The translations under genes and the position numbers were made by a program. Below are positions 1 to 8,808 of a DNA stretch of 37,553 nucleotides, piece after piece; positions within the stretch are counted from its first letter, which is position 1, and the number at the start of each line of letters is the position of its first letter. The notes below the pieces were generated by a model that did no database searches, was not told the origin of the DNA, and worked only from the letters and a program-made list of their open reading frames with translations. The DNA is from an uncultured Mycoplasmatota bacterium (GTDB taxonomy: Bacteria; Bacillota_I; Bacilli_A; RF39; UBA660), in the NCBI GenBank assembly GCA_946414095.1, contig CAMKNB010000016.1:1-37553 (forward strand). Direction: 5' to 3'.

Positions 1-1557
1 TTGAAGTAATTGTCCTTTTACTAAATCCATTGTTTCATCTAATTCTTTATAGAAAGCTTTCATGTCAGCTTTATCTCTTTCGCCAAGTGCAATACCATAT
101 TTAAGTCCCATTCTAGGTAAGTTAATTGATGTAAAACTTAAATTTCCACGTCCTGGTGTAACACTAGGTCCACAAACATTAGCAAGAACTCTAGTTCTAC
201 ATCCCATATAACCTACTTCAGTTGTATAATCTCCAGGAACATAGAATTGCTTATTGAATGTTGAATCTATAAATGAGAAATTAGGGAATAATCTCTTAGC
301 AGATACACGACAAGCAAGTCTAAATAAATCATAACTTGGATCTTCTTTATTATAGTTAACTCCTTCTTTTACTTTAAATATTGAAATTGGGAAAATTGGT
401 GTTTCACCATGACCAAGTCCTTCATCAGTAGCAAGTAAGTAATTTTTAATTACCATTCTTCCTTCTGGACTAGTATCTGTTCCAAAGTTAACTGATGAAA
501 ATGGTACTTGAGCTCCAGCTCTAGAATGCATTGTATTTAAATTATGAATAAATGCTTCCATTGCTTGGAATGTACTTCTATCAGTTTTCTTAATAGCGTT
601 GTTATATGCTGTATTAAATATTTCATCTAGCTTTTTACTTTTAGAAGTAAAATCACTAAATATATTCATATCAAACTCAATACTTTCAAGTTTATCTATT
701 AATTCAACTACTTTATCAAATTTAACAAATTCACTAAATCCTTCAAAGTCAATTAATTCACTTAATTCTTGCTTAAATTCCTTTTTAAAAGTTTTTAAAA
801 CTCCAGGAGCCATATAATAATCAAATGCTGGAATACTTTGTCCACCATGTTGTTCATTTTGATTTGCTTGAATTGCTATTGCAGCAAGTGCTGAATATGA
901 TGCAATTGAATTTGGTGTTCTTAAATATCCATGACCTGTTGAAAATCCATTCTTAAATAACTTATTTAAATCAATTTGAGTACAAGTTGTAGTACCCATT
1001 GCCCAGAAATCTAAATCATGAATATGAATAGCACCTTCATCATGAGCACGAGCATATTTATTATCCATTAAGTATGCTTTAGCAAATTCTTTTGAAACAG
1101 TAGATCCAAAGTGAAGCATTGTTCCCATTGGTCCATCTCCATCAACATTTGCATTTTCTCTTTTAGCATCTTCTTCATTAGCACTCTTAAGTCCTAAAGA
1201 CTCAATAGCTTTAACAAACTTATGTTGTTGTTTTACAACAAATGCATCTCTTGAAGCAGCTCTTCTTTCTCTATATCCTTTAAAAGACTCATATACTTCA
1301 TTATATTTCATCTTTTTAAGAACTTCTTCAATTACATCTTGTATATCTTCTACTCCAATTGTCTTTCTATCTTTGTATTCTTTTTCTATATAATCGAGTA
1401 CTTTCTCCTTAACTTTATTTACAAGTTTTTCATCATACTCTTCATATACGCTATCAAAACCTTTTTTAACTGCAATTGCAACCTTAGTTGGATTGAAGTT
1501 AACCCTTTGACCACTACGTTTTACAACGATAATGTCATTAAAAAAATCCCTTTCCAT
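1..1557 (-). CDS. nrdD: Anaerobic (class III) ribonucleoside-triphosphate reductase, 5' part
   Basis: This gene runs off the left edge, so only about the first 519 residues are present. The protein begins MERDFFNDIIVVKRSGQRVN, a typical ATP-cone start. Further on are IHIHDLDFWAMGTTTCTQID, NEQHGGQSIPAFD and an active-site segment YMGCRTRVLANVCGPSVTPGRGN followed by SFTSINLPRLGI. The Cys of GCRT is near residue 453 and matches the thiyl-radical cysteine region of class III enzymes. The enzyme reduces NTPs to dNTPs without oxygen using a glycyl radical made by NrdG. The C-terminal glycyl-radical loop and zinc cysteines lie outside the window. Start ATG at 1557 has a good ribosome-binding site (AAGGTGAGG). 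An anaerobic lifestyle is inferred from this enzyme. Confidence 0.95.
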   Translation of the reverse strand, partial: MERDFFNDIIVVKRSGQRVNFNPTKVAIAVKKGFDSVYEEYDEKLVNKVKEKVLDYIEKEYKDRKTIGVEDIQDVIEEVLKKMKYNEVYESFKGYRERRAASRDAFVVKQQHKFVKAIESLGLKSANEEDAKRENANVDGDGPMGTMLHFGSTVSKEFAKAYLMDNKYARAHDEGAIHIHDLDFWAMGTTTCTQIDLNKLFKNGFSTGHGYLRTPNSIASYSALAAIAIQANQNEQHGGQSIPAFDYYMAPGVLKTFKKEFKQELSELIDFEGFSEFVKFDKVVELIDKLESIEFDMNIFSDFTSKSKKLDEIFNTAYNNAIKKTDRSTFQAMEAFIHNLNTMHSRAGAQVPFSSVNFGTDTSPEGRMVIKNYLLATDEGLGHGETPIFPISIFKVKEGVNYNKEDPSYDLFRLACRVSAKRLFPNFSFIDSTFNKQFYVPGDYTTEVGYMGCRTRVLANVCGPSVTPGRGNLSFTSINLPRMGLKYGIALGERDKADMKAFYKELDETMDLVKGQLLQ

Positions 1558-1604
1558 AATATTCCTCACCTTCTAAAAGAGTTACTACTCTTTAACCTAA
1601 ATAA

Positions 1605-1633
1605 ATCTTATAATAAATATAAAAAATTGTAAA
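1605..1633 (-). promoter_or_regulatory. Candidate nrdD promoter
   Basis: On the minus strand TTTACA (1628-1633) and TAAGAT (1605-1610) are separated by 17 bp. The -35 box lies inside the inverted repeat at 1627-1646. The -10 box departs from consensus at two positions, so the assignment is moderate. Confidence 0.5.
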
Positions 1634-1646
1634 TGTTTTTTTACAA
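1627..1646. promoter_or_regulatory. Inverted repeat upstream of nrdD, possible operator
   Basis: TTGTAAA (1627-1633), six bases, then TTTACAA (1640-1646): a perfect 7-bp dyad about 70 bp upstream of the nrdD start. One arm contains the candidate -35 box, the usual place for a repressor site. The arms resemble a Rex site, but TTGT and ACAA are 12 bases apart instead of 10, and no NrdR-box match was seen. The regulator is unknown. Confidence 0.4.
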
Positions 1647-1803
1647 CATTTTTTCAAAAAATATAAAATTTTACATCTTGACTTTTTTAAAAAAGTTGCT
1701 CATAAAAACACAAACGCCCTATTTTAGGCTATTTCTAATTTTTAATACTAAATTGTTCGCTTTACACATTAATTTTTTTGGTATTGATAACAACAGATTT
1801 ATA

Positions 1804-1832
1804 TTTACTTTTTTAGTGTTTTGTGGTATAAT
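1804..1832 (+). promoter_or_regulatory. Sigma-A-type promoter of the four-paralogue operon
   Basis: TTTACT (1804-1809), a 17-bp spacer and TATAAT (1827-1832) precede the first gene by 31 bp. A ribosome-binding site AAAGGGG lies at about 1852. The promoter looks vegetative rather than sporulation-specific. Confidence 0.75.
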
Positions 1833-1863
1833 ATTGCCACTTTCTTAGAAAAAGGGGTTTGAG

Positions 1864-3396
1864 ATGAAAAAAATATCTTTAATTGAGATAAAAGAAAAAT
1901 TAGGTATTATTTATAATAATTGTGATACTCTAGAAAAATATCATATAGATACAACACTTATTAAAAATGAAATTAATTCTTTAAGTACTTTATGTGATGA
2001 AATAAGTGAAAATAATGTATTAACAAGCACTAATGTTCAAACTCTTGGAGATACTAAAGATTTATATGATAAATTTCTACAACTAGAATCAACAGTTAAT
2101 AGTTATTTGAAAGCTATTCATATATTTGAAAGTATAAAGTCTTACAATGATAATCTTTCTAAAGAAGAATTAAATAAATTACTTGAAACTATATTAAATG
2201 ATTTAATGAATTATGAAAGGTCTACTATTGGTATAGAAGAATTTGATGAATTATACCCTACTTTTTATAAACTAATTAAAATGGAATTTAAATATAATGG
2301 TTATTCTCATATTTTAAATTACATTAGAAATTCAAAATTAGATGAATATAAAATAGATAATTTATTTCTTTTAGACTATAAAAAATATTTTAAATACATC
2401 GATCCATATCGTATGATAAATAATATGGTATTGCAAGATTACACTTTATATGATAAAGCATTACTTATCATATCCCTTAATGAAAGTGGATATTTAGATA
2501 AAATAAAAGATGAATTAGATCCATATTTAAATAAATTTGAATATTTAAATGAAAAATCAAATGAACTTAGTGAAGACATAAAAGCACAAGAAAAAACAAA
2601 TAAAAAAAATAAGCGTGAGAAACTACTTTTACAAAGAACAATTATTCCTGCAATACTATCTTTAACAGTATTTATTACTGCTAATATATTAGCAAGCCCA
2701 AGAATAAATGAAAAAACAACAAGTTATAAGCAAACCACAGAAGTATATGATACTTTAAATGGTAATGATACAGAAATAACATATGGAAATGAACCAGTTG
2801 GAGATACAACTATAACTATTTATAACGATGCTCATAATAATGGTGCTAGAGTTATTAAAACATATGAATTTAATGATAGTGATTTTGATATAACTAAAAT
2901 AGAAGACGTAGATTATGAAAGTATGGATTTTACTAGTTCTGAATACAAATATGATGAAGATGCTAATAATGAATCACTTGAAAGCTTTAAAGTTGGTAAG
3001 CAAATAGTAGATGTAGACTATCAAGATATTAAAGAAAATTCACTTATTAGATTTGCATTACATTTACTTATAAGTCTTCCAATAGCATTGATAGATGTAA
3101 TAATTGGAACAATTGGAACAGATGCTTACTATTATGACTCAAAAGGCCCTAGATCTATATTCAGCTTATTAGTAGGACTTCGTCATTATCTAGATTACAT
3201 AAATAGAGAAACATATGAAATTAATAGAAAATATATATATGAAAATGTTAAAGGAAGAAAATCTGAATTAAAAAAATTAAAGAAAGAATTAGATTCTCTT
3301 AATAAAGAATATTCTCTAGCTTACGAAAAATATCAATATCTAGAAGAAATACTTAAAAATTATGGTTATAATAAGCAACTAAAAAGGAGTAAATAA
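1864..3396 (+). CDS. Two-TM coiled-coil membrane protein, paralogue 1 of 4
   Basis: I do not recognise this family. The 510-residue protein has a long charged helical N-terminal region (1-255), a TM segment at about 258-279 (IIPAILSLTVFITANILAS) preceded by Lys/Arg, a loop of about 115 residues, a second TM at about 394-418, and a C-terminal coiled coil (440-510). By the positive-inside rule both ends are cytoplasmic and the loop is outside. The N-terminal region holds a block shared by all four copies: ILNDLMNYE, then LYPTFYKLIKMEF, then LLIISLNESGY. The loop begins with the shared YDTLNG motif. It is first in a tight operon; its stop TAATG overlaps the next start. Confidence 0.85.
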   Translation: MKKISLIEIKEKLGIIYNNCDTLEKYHIDTTLIKNEINSLSTLCDEISENNVLTSTNVQTLGDTKDLYDKFLQLESTVNSYLKAIHIFESIKSYNDNLSKEELNKLLETILNDLMNYERSTIGIEEFDELYPTFYKLIKMEFKYNGYSHILNYIRNSKLDEYKIDNLFLLDYKKYFKYIDPYRMINNMVLQDYTLYDKALLIISLNESGYLDKIKDELDPYLNKFEYLNEKSNELSEDIKAQEKTNKKNKREKLLLQRTIIPAILSLTVFITANILASPRINEKTTSYKQTTEVYDTLNGNDTEITYGNEPVGDTTITIYNDAHNNGARVIKTYEFNDSDFDITKIEDVDYESMDFTSSEYKYDEDANNESLESFKVGKQIVDVDYQDIKENSLIRFALHLLISLPIALIDVIIGTIGTDAYYYDSKGPRSIFSLLVGLRHYLDYINRETYEINRKYIYENVKGRKSELKKLKKELDSLNKEYSLAYEKYQYLEEILKNYGYNKQLKRSK

Positions 3397-4955
3397 TGAA
3401 CTTTGAAGATTTATATACAGTAAAAACAAAACTTGAAGAAATCTATCTAAAATTAGAAGAAATTAATGATAATAAATTTGATTCAAGTGAAATTAAAAAA
3501 GCATTTAAAATGGTTGATAGTTTATTAGAAAGATACGACGAAGTACCAAATAGTATTAGTGGTGGTACTCAGGTTAAAACTCAAAATAAAGAAATATCTA
3601 ATTTATTAAAACTTACTGATAGTTTAGAAGAATATGTAGATAAACTATATAAATCATTTAGAATATTTAGTGATATTAAAACTATTCAAGATTTATATAA
3701 TAAAAAGAAACCTACCAAAGAAGAATTCAATGAATGCTTAAAAGTAATATTAAATGATTTAATAGATTATAAATTTTTAATTACTCAAGGATACTTTACT
3801 ACAGATAGATTTAATACAGAACTTACTCCTACTCTATATAAGTTAATATTAGATGAAGCTAAGTTTAACGGAACTTATACTATACTAAACACTCTTGAAA
3901 ATATGAATGTAGATACTAGTGGTATACAAGTATTATTAAATAAAGATGTTGCAGACTTACTAGATAATGATGATATCAAAAAAAGAGTCAATGAATTAGA
4001 TTCTAAAACATTTAAAAATACTAAAATTGATAGAAAAACTATTTTATTAATATCAATATATAACGATAATTATAAAATGGAATTACAAAAACTATTTAAA
4101 GATAAATTAGATAGTGTTATGCATGCTAAAGATGATTATGACTGGTATTTAGTTTTAAAAAATAAAGCAGAAAAAGAAAATAAAGAAGCTAAAAAGAATT
4201 TAAGAAAAGCATATAAAAAATTAAGACAACAAATAGTGCCTATTATATTAAGTGCATCTATATTACTTGGAGCAAATACTCTTTTGAGTGCATTTACAGG
4301 TAACTACAAACATAAAACTGGTACATCTTATAACACTATTGAAGGATATACAGATTATGAAGAATATGATGCAAATGATACAAAGGTTGGAGATGTTGTC
4401 GTTGAAGTATATGGAGCCAAAAGAGATAATGGTGAAAGAAGTTATAAAAGATATGTAATTAGAGACCAAGAAAATTTAGAAATTGATCCTGAAAATATAG
4501 ATTTAAGTGATGAATATCTTGTTACAAAAAATAATAGTTATACAAAAGAAGCTATTTCAGATGAAGCATATACAAGTGTATCAAAAATTGAAAAAATAGA
4601 TAGAGACATTAGTGTATATTTATTAATGGGATTATTGCATTTTCTTATAACAATAGCATGGTGGATGAGCGATACGTTTATATCTACAGTAACTGACGTT
4701 GGTTTTACTGGAGTATTAACCCCATCTGAAGATAATTATTATTATTTAAAAAAAGGAATAGAAAAAGCTACAAGAGAAATTAGATTTGCTAAAAGCAAAT
4801 TATATGAACTGGAAGATGGAACTGTATATAGTAAAGATGAATTAATAAAGAAAAAAGAATATTTAGAAAAATTAATTAATGAATACAATAAATTATTAGA
4901 TGAATACAGTTATTTAACAGAAACATTAAATATAGAAAAGAAATTAAAACTATAG
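3396..4955 (+). CDS. Two-TM coiled-coil membrane protein, paralogue 2 of 4
   Basis: The 519-residue protein has the same plan as its neighbours: cytoplasmic helical region, TM at about 279-298, external loop, TM at about 405-425, then coiled coil. Diagnostic segments are VILNDLIDYKF, LTPTLYKLILDEAKFNG and, in the loop, VVVEVYGAKRDNGERSYKRY, which shares the VY..DNGxRxxKxY pattern with copies 1 and 4. The loop lacks a clean YDTxxG (it has NTIEGYTDYEEYD). The ATG overlaps the preceding stop and has AAAAGGAG just upstream, so translational coupling is likely. Function unknown. Confidence 0.85.
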   Translation: MNFEDLYTVKTKLEEIYLKLEEINDNKFDSSEIKKAFKMVDSLLERYDEVPNSISGGTQVKTQNKEISNLLKLTDSLEEYVDKLYKSFRIFSDIKTIQDLYNKKKPTKEEFNECLKVILNDLIDYKFLITQGYFTTDRFNTELTPTLYKLILDEAKFNGTYTILNTLENMNVDTSGIQVLLNKDVADLLDNDDIKKRVNELDSKTFKNTKIDRKTILLISIYNDNYKMELQKLFKDKLDSVMHAKDDYDWYLVLKNKAEKENKEAKKNLRKAYKKLRQQIVPIILSASILLGANTLLSAFTGNYKHKTGTSYNTIEGYTDYEEYDANDTKVGDVVVEVYGAKRDNGERSYKRYVIRDQENLEIDPENIDLSDEYLVTKNNSYTKEAISDEAYTSVSKIEKIDRDISVYLLMGLLHFLITIAWWMSDTFISTVTDVGFTGVLTPSEDNYYYLKKGIEKATREIRFAKSKLYELEDGTVYSKDELIKKKEYLEKLINEYNKLLDEYSYLTETLNIEKKLKL

Positions 4956-4964
4956 GAGGTATGT

Positions 4965-6512
4965 ATGAATATTTATGAACTTAAAAATAAATTAAGTAAA
5001 ATCTATAAAAAGATTGAAACTATTAGAGGTCTTAATTATGATACAACATTTTTAAAAAATGAATTTGATAGAATTAATGAAAGACTAGATAATGTATTTG
5101 ATACTAATGCAAATGCACTAACATTATCTAAAAAAGAAACAACTACCCTAGCAGCTATTGATGCATTAATCAATCAATTAGATGAATATACTAGTAGAGT
5201 TTACAAGAAATTTGCTATTTATGACGATTCAGATAAAGTAGTACAAGAACTAAATGATGATATAACTCAAAATAAATTAGATAGTATTGTTAGTCTTATA
5301 TTAAGTGATGCTATGGAATATATGGATTTATATAATTCAGGATATAAAAATGGACGTGAAAATGAACTTTGTAATAATTTATATAAGATTATTAAATGCG
5401 AATTTAGAATAAAAGGTACATCTACTCTACTTTCTAGTTTAATTAGTATGAGTGTCTGTACAAGTGAAATTAAATCTTTAATAGATGAAGATGTAAAACA
5501 AAATTTAGATAAAAAAGATATATATAAAAGATATAATGAAGTACTATCATTAAACAACATAGACCCAAAAATGGTATATTTACTAGCATTAAATGAAAAT
5601 GGAATGAAAGATAGTATATTAGATAAATTTTATGATGCTAAAAATGATTTAGATAAAAAAGAACAAAATTACAATAGACAAAAAATGCTTAAAAAAGATA
5701 AATTATATGACGTTGGAGAAACATTCTCACATTTGAGAAAAAGCATATTTAAAGCACTTAGAGTATTTATTCCAAATATTGTATCAGTAGCTATACTTAT
5801 TGGAGCTAATGGAGCTTTAAACACTGGATTTAAAAACGAAGCATCATATAAAACTACTGGTATAGTATATGATACAGTATTAGGTGAAGAAGAAGACTCT
5901 ATTTATACTAAATTAAAAGATGATGAAGTATTAATTAGAGTATATCAAGGCGAAAGCGATGATAAAACAAGAGAATATACTGACTATGTAGTTAAAAATA
6001 CAGGAATACCAATTGAAGAATATGAAAATGTTGAATTAAGAAAGTCAAATATTACTGCTACAGGAAGCAAATATGTTTCAAATTTAGATTACTCAAGTGA
6101 AGATGATGAAATTAAAAGAATATTTATACCTACTTCATTTGATTATAGTGATACAGATAGATTTATTTTGATAGAAGTTTTAGTTCATATTTTATTATTC
6201 TTTGGATGGGGTCTTGTAGATATGCTTTGTGCAATGTTGTATGAAACTGCTAATCAAAAAACAGGAAACTTAGCATTTACAATAGCATATAAAGATAAAT
6301 TTCTTGAAGCTCTTAATGAAATAATGAATGAATATAAAAGTTTTGTAGAAGGATTAAAAAGTAAAGAAAATGGACACTATGATAAATCAAGATATTTAAA
6401 AACAAAAGAAGAATATGAAAAAGCAAAAAATGAATATGAAAGATTATTAAAAGAATTTGATAAATATGATGAATTATTAGATTATAATGGATATACAAGA
6501 AAACTAAAATAG
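4965..6512 (+). CDS. Two-TM coiled-coil membrane protein, paralogue 3 of 4
   Basis: The 515-residue protein has TM segments at about 269-289 (VFIPNIVSVAILIGANGAL) and 400-422 (ILIEVLVHILLFFGWGLVD). The shared blocks are present: LILSDAMEYMDLYNSGY, LYKIIKCEFRIKG, YLLALNENGM, and the loop motif GIVYDTVLGEEED. The C-terminal 80 residues are almost entirely charged coiled coil rich in Glu, Lys and Tyr. AGGAGG lies six bases before the start and the gene is nine bases from its neighbour. Copies differ mostly in the loop, which suggests different external ligands or partners (inference). Confidence 0.85.
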   Translation: MNIYELKNKLSKIYKKIETIRGLNYDTTFLKNEFDRINERLDNVFDTNANALTLSKKETTTLAAIDALINQLDEYTSRVYKKFAIYDDSDKVVQELNDDITQNKLDSIVSLILSDAMEYMDLYNSGYKNGRENELCNNLYKIIKCEFRIKGTSTLLSSLISMSVCTSEIKSLIDEDVKQNLDKKDIYKRYNEVLSLNNIDPKMVYLLALNENGMKDSILDKFYDAKNDLDKKEQNYNRQKMLKKDKLYDVGETFSHLRKSIFKALRVFIPNIVSVAILIGANGALNTGFKNEASYKTTGIVYDTVLGEEEDSIYTKLKDDEVLIRVYQGESDDKTREYTDYVVKNTGIPIEEYENVELRKSNITATGSKYVSNLDYSSEDDEIKRIFIPTSFDYSDTDRFILIEVLVHILLFFGWGLVDMLCAMLYETANQKTGNLAFTIAYKDKFLEALNEIMNEYKSFVEGLKSKENGHYDKSRYLKTKEEYEKAKNEYERLLKEFDKYDELLDYNGYTRKLK

Positions 6513-6522
6513 GAGGTAACAA

Positions 6523-8061
6523 ATGAATTATTCAAATTTATATGAATTAAGACCTAAAATACAAAATCTATATGGTAAAATAGAAGAACTTGGAAAATAT
6601 GGTTTTGATACTAAAAGCTATTTAGAAGAAATTAAAATGTTCTCTACTAAATTAGATCAAATAAAAGAAGAAAACAATAGTATGATTGGTCAAAGTGCTT
6701 ATCAAGCAGAAGATGATAAGTTAATAAGTGATTTAAGTACTCTTATAAGTAATTTTGAATCATTTATAGATAAAATATTACTATCATCAAAACTTCTATT
6801 TAATCATAAAGAAATAATTTCTAAATTAAATGCAAACTTAACTGATGATGAATTTAATAAAATAATAAGTCAAATTTTAAATAGTTTACTTGATATAGAA
6901 GAACTTAAAAAATATGGTTTTAAATTTAATAATAATTCAAAAGAATTATTTAAGACTATTTATATCGCTATTAAAAAAGAATATCAATTAAAAGGTTCTT
7001 CTTCTATTCATAATGCACTTATAAATATGGGATTAAGTTATTTAATATTTGATTATATGGCAGAAGACACTAATACTCTAAGAGTACAATTAGATAATAT
7101 GCTAGTTTCAAAAGATGCTGAAATTGAATATATGTTTAATATATCAATGAATGAAAATAATTATAAAGAAAATATTTTTGATCAAAAAAAGAAATATAAG
7201 AGTCAAATTAATTCAAATAAAGCAAGCTATAATAATTCTCAAGAACGTATTGATGATAGAAATGAGGATATTAGTGAACTAAAACGTGAAAATAAAATGT
7301 GTAGAAAAGAATACTTAGCTAAAATAATATCATTTATATTATCAATTTCCATAGTGGCAGGAGGAGCTACTTTTGCAATAAGTAAAGGTAAACCAAAAAC
7401 TACTACATATTATAGAACAGATAAAGTATGCTATGACACAATTGATGGAAGATACCCTATTAGTACATTTAGTGAAAACACTGATAACGCAAAAGTATTA
7501 AAAGTATATTCAGAAGTAAATGAAAAGGGAGAAAGAACTATTAAAGTATATGCTTTAAATGGTGAAAGTGAAAATCCAGAAGATTATATTAATTATAGTG
7601 TAAGTGAAGATGATTTAATTGAAACACAAAAAGTATCAAAGTCTGATGTTGTTAATAATAAAACAACTAATGAATATAGTGTCGTAGAAATAACAACAAA
7701 TGTAGATAAAGAAGATTTTGTTGAGCAAACTAGTTCTTCATGGTTAGTAATTTTATATACATTATTAGTAATTGCCTTATATTCAGTAGTTGAAGGTGTT
7801 TTATATCATTTATCCGATGGAGAACTTGGAGCATATGCATTCTTCTTTGAAGAAGGAGTTGTTGATGCAGTAGATAACATTGGAGATATATTTAATAATA
7901 AACGTAAAATTAGAAGAATGATTAAAGAAAAAATAGAAATTGATAAAGAAGCTAAACAATATAAAGAATTATTTGAAAAATATGAACGCTTAGATGATGA
8001 ACTTGAAGAAAAATATAAATTATTATTTAAAAATAATGATAAAAAATTAGAATTAAAATAA
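6523..8061 (+). CDS. Two-TM coiled-coil membrane protein, paralogue 4 of 4
   Basis: The 512-residue protein is the last of the array, with TM segments at about 264-284 and 406-427. Shared blocks are ILNSLLDIEELKKYGF, TIYIAIKKEYQLKGSS, FNISMNENNY and the loop motifs KVCYDTIDG and VYSEVNEKGERTIKVY. A stretch before TM1 (about 225-260) is strongly predicted coiled coil. AGGAGG precedes the start. The gene ends in a terminator, so sigK, 46 bp downstream, is probably a separate unit. No enzymatic motif is visible in any copy; a structural or sensory envelope role is a guess. Confidence 0.85.
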   Translation: MNYSNLYELRPKIQNLYGKIEELGKYGFDTKSYLEEIKMFSTKLDQIKEENNSMIGQSAYQAEDDKLISDLSTLISNFESFIDKILLSSKLLFNHKEIISKLNANLTDDEFNKIISQILNSLLDIEELKKYGFKFNNNSKELFKTIYIAIKKEYQLKGSSSIHNALINMGLSYLIFDYMAEDTNTLRVQLDNMLVSKDAEIEYMFNISMNENNYKENIFDQKKKYKSQINSNKASYNNSQERIDDRNEDISELKRENKMCRKEYLAKIISFILSISIVAGGATFAISKGKPKTTTYYRTDKVCYDTIDGRYPISTFSENTDNAKVLKVYSEVNEKGERTIKVYALNGESENPEDYINYSVSEDDLIETQKVSKSDVVNNKTTNEYSVVEITTNVDKEDFVEQTSSSWLVILYTLLVIALYSVVEGVLYHLSDGELGAYAFFFEEGVVDAVDNIGDIFNNKRKIRRMIKEKIEIDKEAKQYKELFEKYERLDDELEEKYKLLFKNNDKKLELK

Positions 8062-8086
8062 CCATTAATTTGGTTATTTTATTTTT
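8058..8086 (+). terminator. Terminator of the four-paralogue operon
   Basis: ATAACCA, loop TTAATT, TGGTTAT (7-bp perfect stem, 8058-8077), followed by TTTATTTTT. The stem includes the stop codon of the fourth gene. Confidence 0.8.
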
Positions 8087-8106
8087 GTATTAAAATATAA
8101 TTTAAT

Positions 8107-8808
8107 ATGAAAGAATTATTAAATAAAATAAAAATATTTTTTAGTGATTTAATGCTATTTACAACAAGTTATTCATTAAATGTATTTGCCCCCACTTTAT
8201 CTAATGAAGAAGAAGAATATTATATAAGTGAATTATTAAAAGGAAATAAAGAAGCAAGAAACAAATTAATTGAACATAATTTAAGATTAGTTGCTCATAT
8301 AGTAAAAAAATATGAAAGCAATAATATTTCTTCAGATGATTTAATTAGCATTGGAACAATTGGATTAATAAAAGGAATTGATTCATATAATGATAAACGA
8401 GGTGTTAAACTTACTACTTATGCTGCTAAATGTGCTGAAAATGAAATATTAATGTATTTTAGAAGTAATAAGAAATACAATAATAATGTTAGTCTTAATG
8501 ATGTAATTGCTCATGATAAAGATGGTGGTGATATAACTTTAATTGATGTAATTGAAGAAAACAATCCAGATCTAGATGAAAAATTAGAGTATAAAGATAA
8601 TATAAAACATTTAACTAAATATTTAAACGTTTTAAGTAATAGAGAACTTAAAATTATTAAAATGAGATATGGACTTAATAATGAAGAAGAAAAAACTCAA
8701 AAAGAAATTGCTAAAATGTTACATATATCAAGAAGTTATGTTTCAAGAATAGAAAAAAGAGCATTAATTAAAATGCTCAGAGAATTTATTAAAAATGGAA
8801 ACGTTTAG
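8107..8808 (+). CDS. sigK: Late mother-cell sporulation sigma factor, pro-sigma-K
   Basis: The 233-residue product matches Bacillus subtilis sigma-K over its length: ARNKLIEHNLRLVAHIVKKY, then DDLISIGTIGLIKGIDSY (region 2, core binding and -10 recognition) and EKTQKEIAKMLHISRSYVSRIEKRAL (region 4 helix-turn-helix). The N-terminus keeps a hydrophobic pro-sequence ending FTTSY (Ser21-Tyr22), which lines up with the Ser-Tyr site cut by SpoIVFB in B. subtilis. The gene is uninterrupted, with no skin element. No Shine-Dalgarno is visible; a TATAAT at 8096-8101 lies five bases before the ATG, so the mRNA may be nearly leaderless or the start may differ. It directs late mother-cell genes for coat and cortex. 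Confidence 0.95.
   Translation: MKELLNKIKIFFSDLMLFTTSYSLNVFAPTLSNEEEEYYISELLKGNKEARNKLIEHNLRLVAHIVKKYESNNISSDDLISIGTIGLIKGIDSYNDKRGVKLTTYAAKCAENEILMYFRSNKKYNNNVSLNDVIAHDKDGGDITLIDVIEENNPDLDEKLEYKDNIKHLTKYLNVLSNRELKIIKMRYGLNNEEEKTQKEIAKMLHISRSYVSRIEKRALIKMLREFIKNGNV

Larger units (their letters stand above)
1558..1863. other. Divergent intergenic region between nrdD and the four-paralogue operon
   Basis: This 306-bp gap holds the two divergent promoters and the TTGTAAA dyad. It also holds a perfect 16-bp palindrome, ACTTTTTTAAAAAAGT, at 1681-1696. I see no convincing gene: the open frames here are very short, lack ribosome-binding sites and overlap the promoters. Confidence 0.6.

Noticed and set aside
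1681..1696. ACTTTTTTAAAAAAGT palindrome as a terminator
   Set aside because: It has no loop or GC in the stem and no gene ends near it; a simple AT palindrome is likely in this composition.
1339..1848. Two short plus-strand open frames in and before the nrdD/four-paralogue gap
   Set aside because: They overlap nrdD or the promoters, have no ribosome-binding site and encode low-complexity Phe/Asn/Ile-rich sequence typical of AT-rich antisense DNA.
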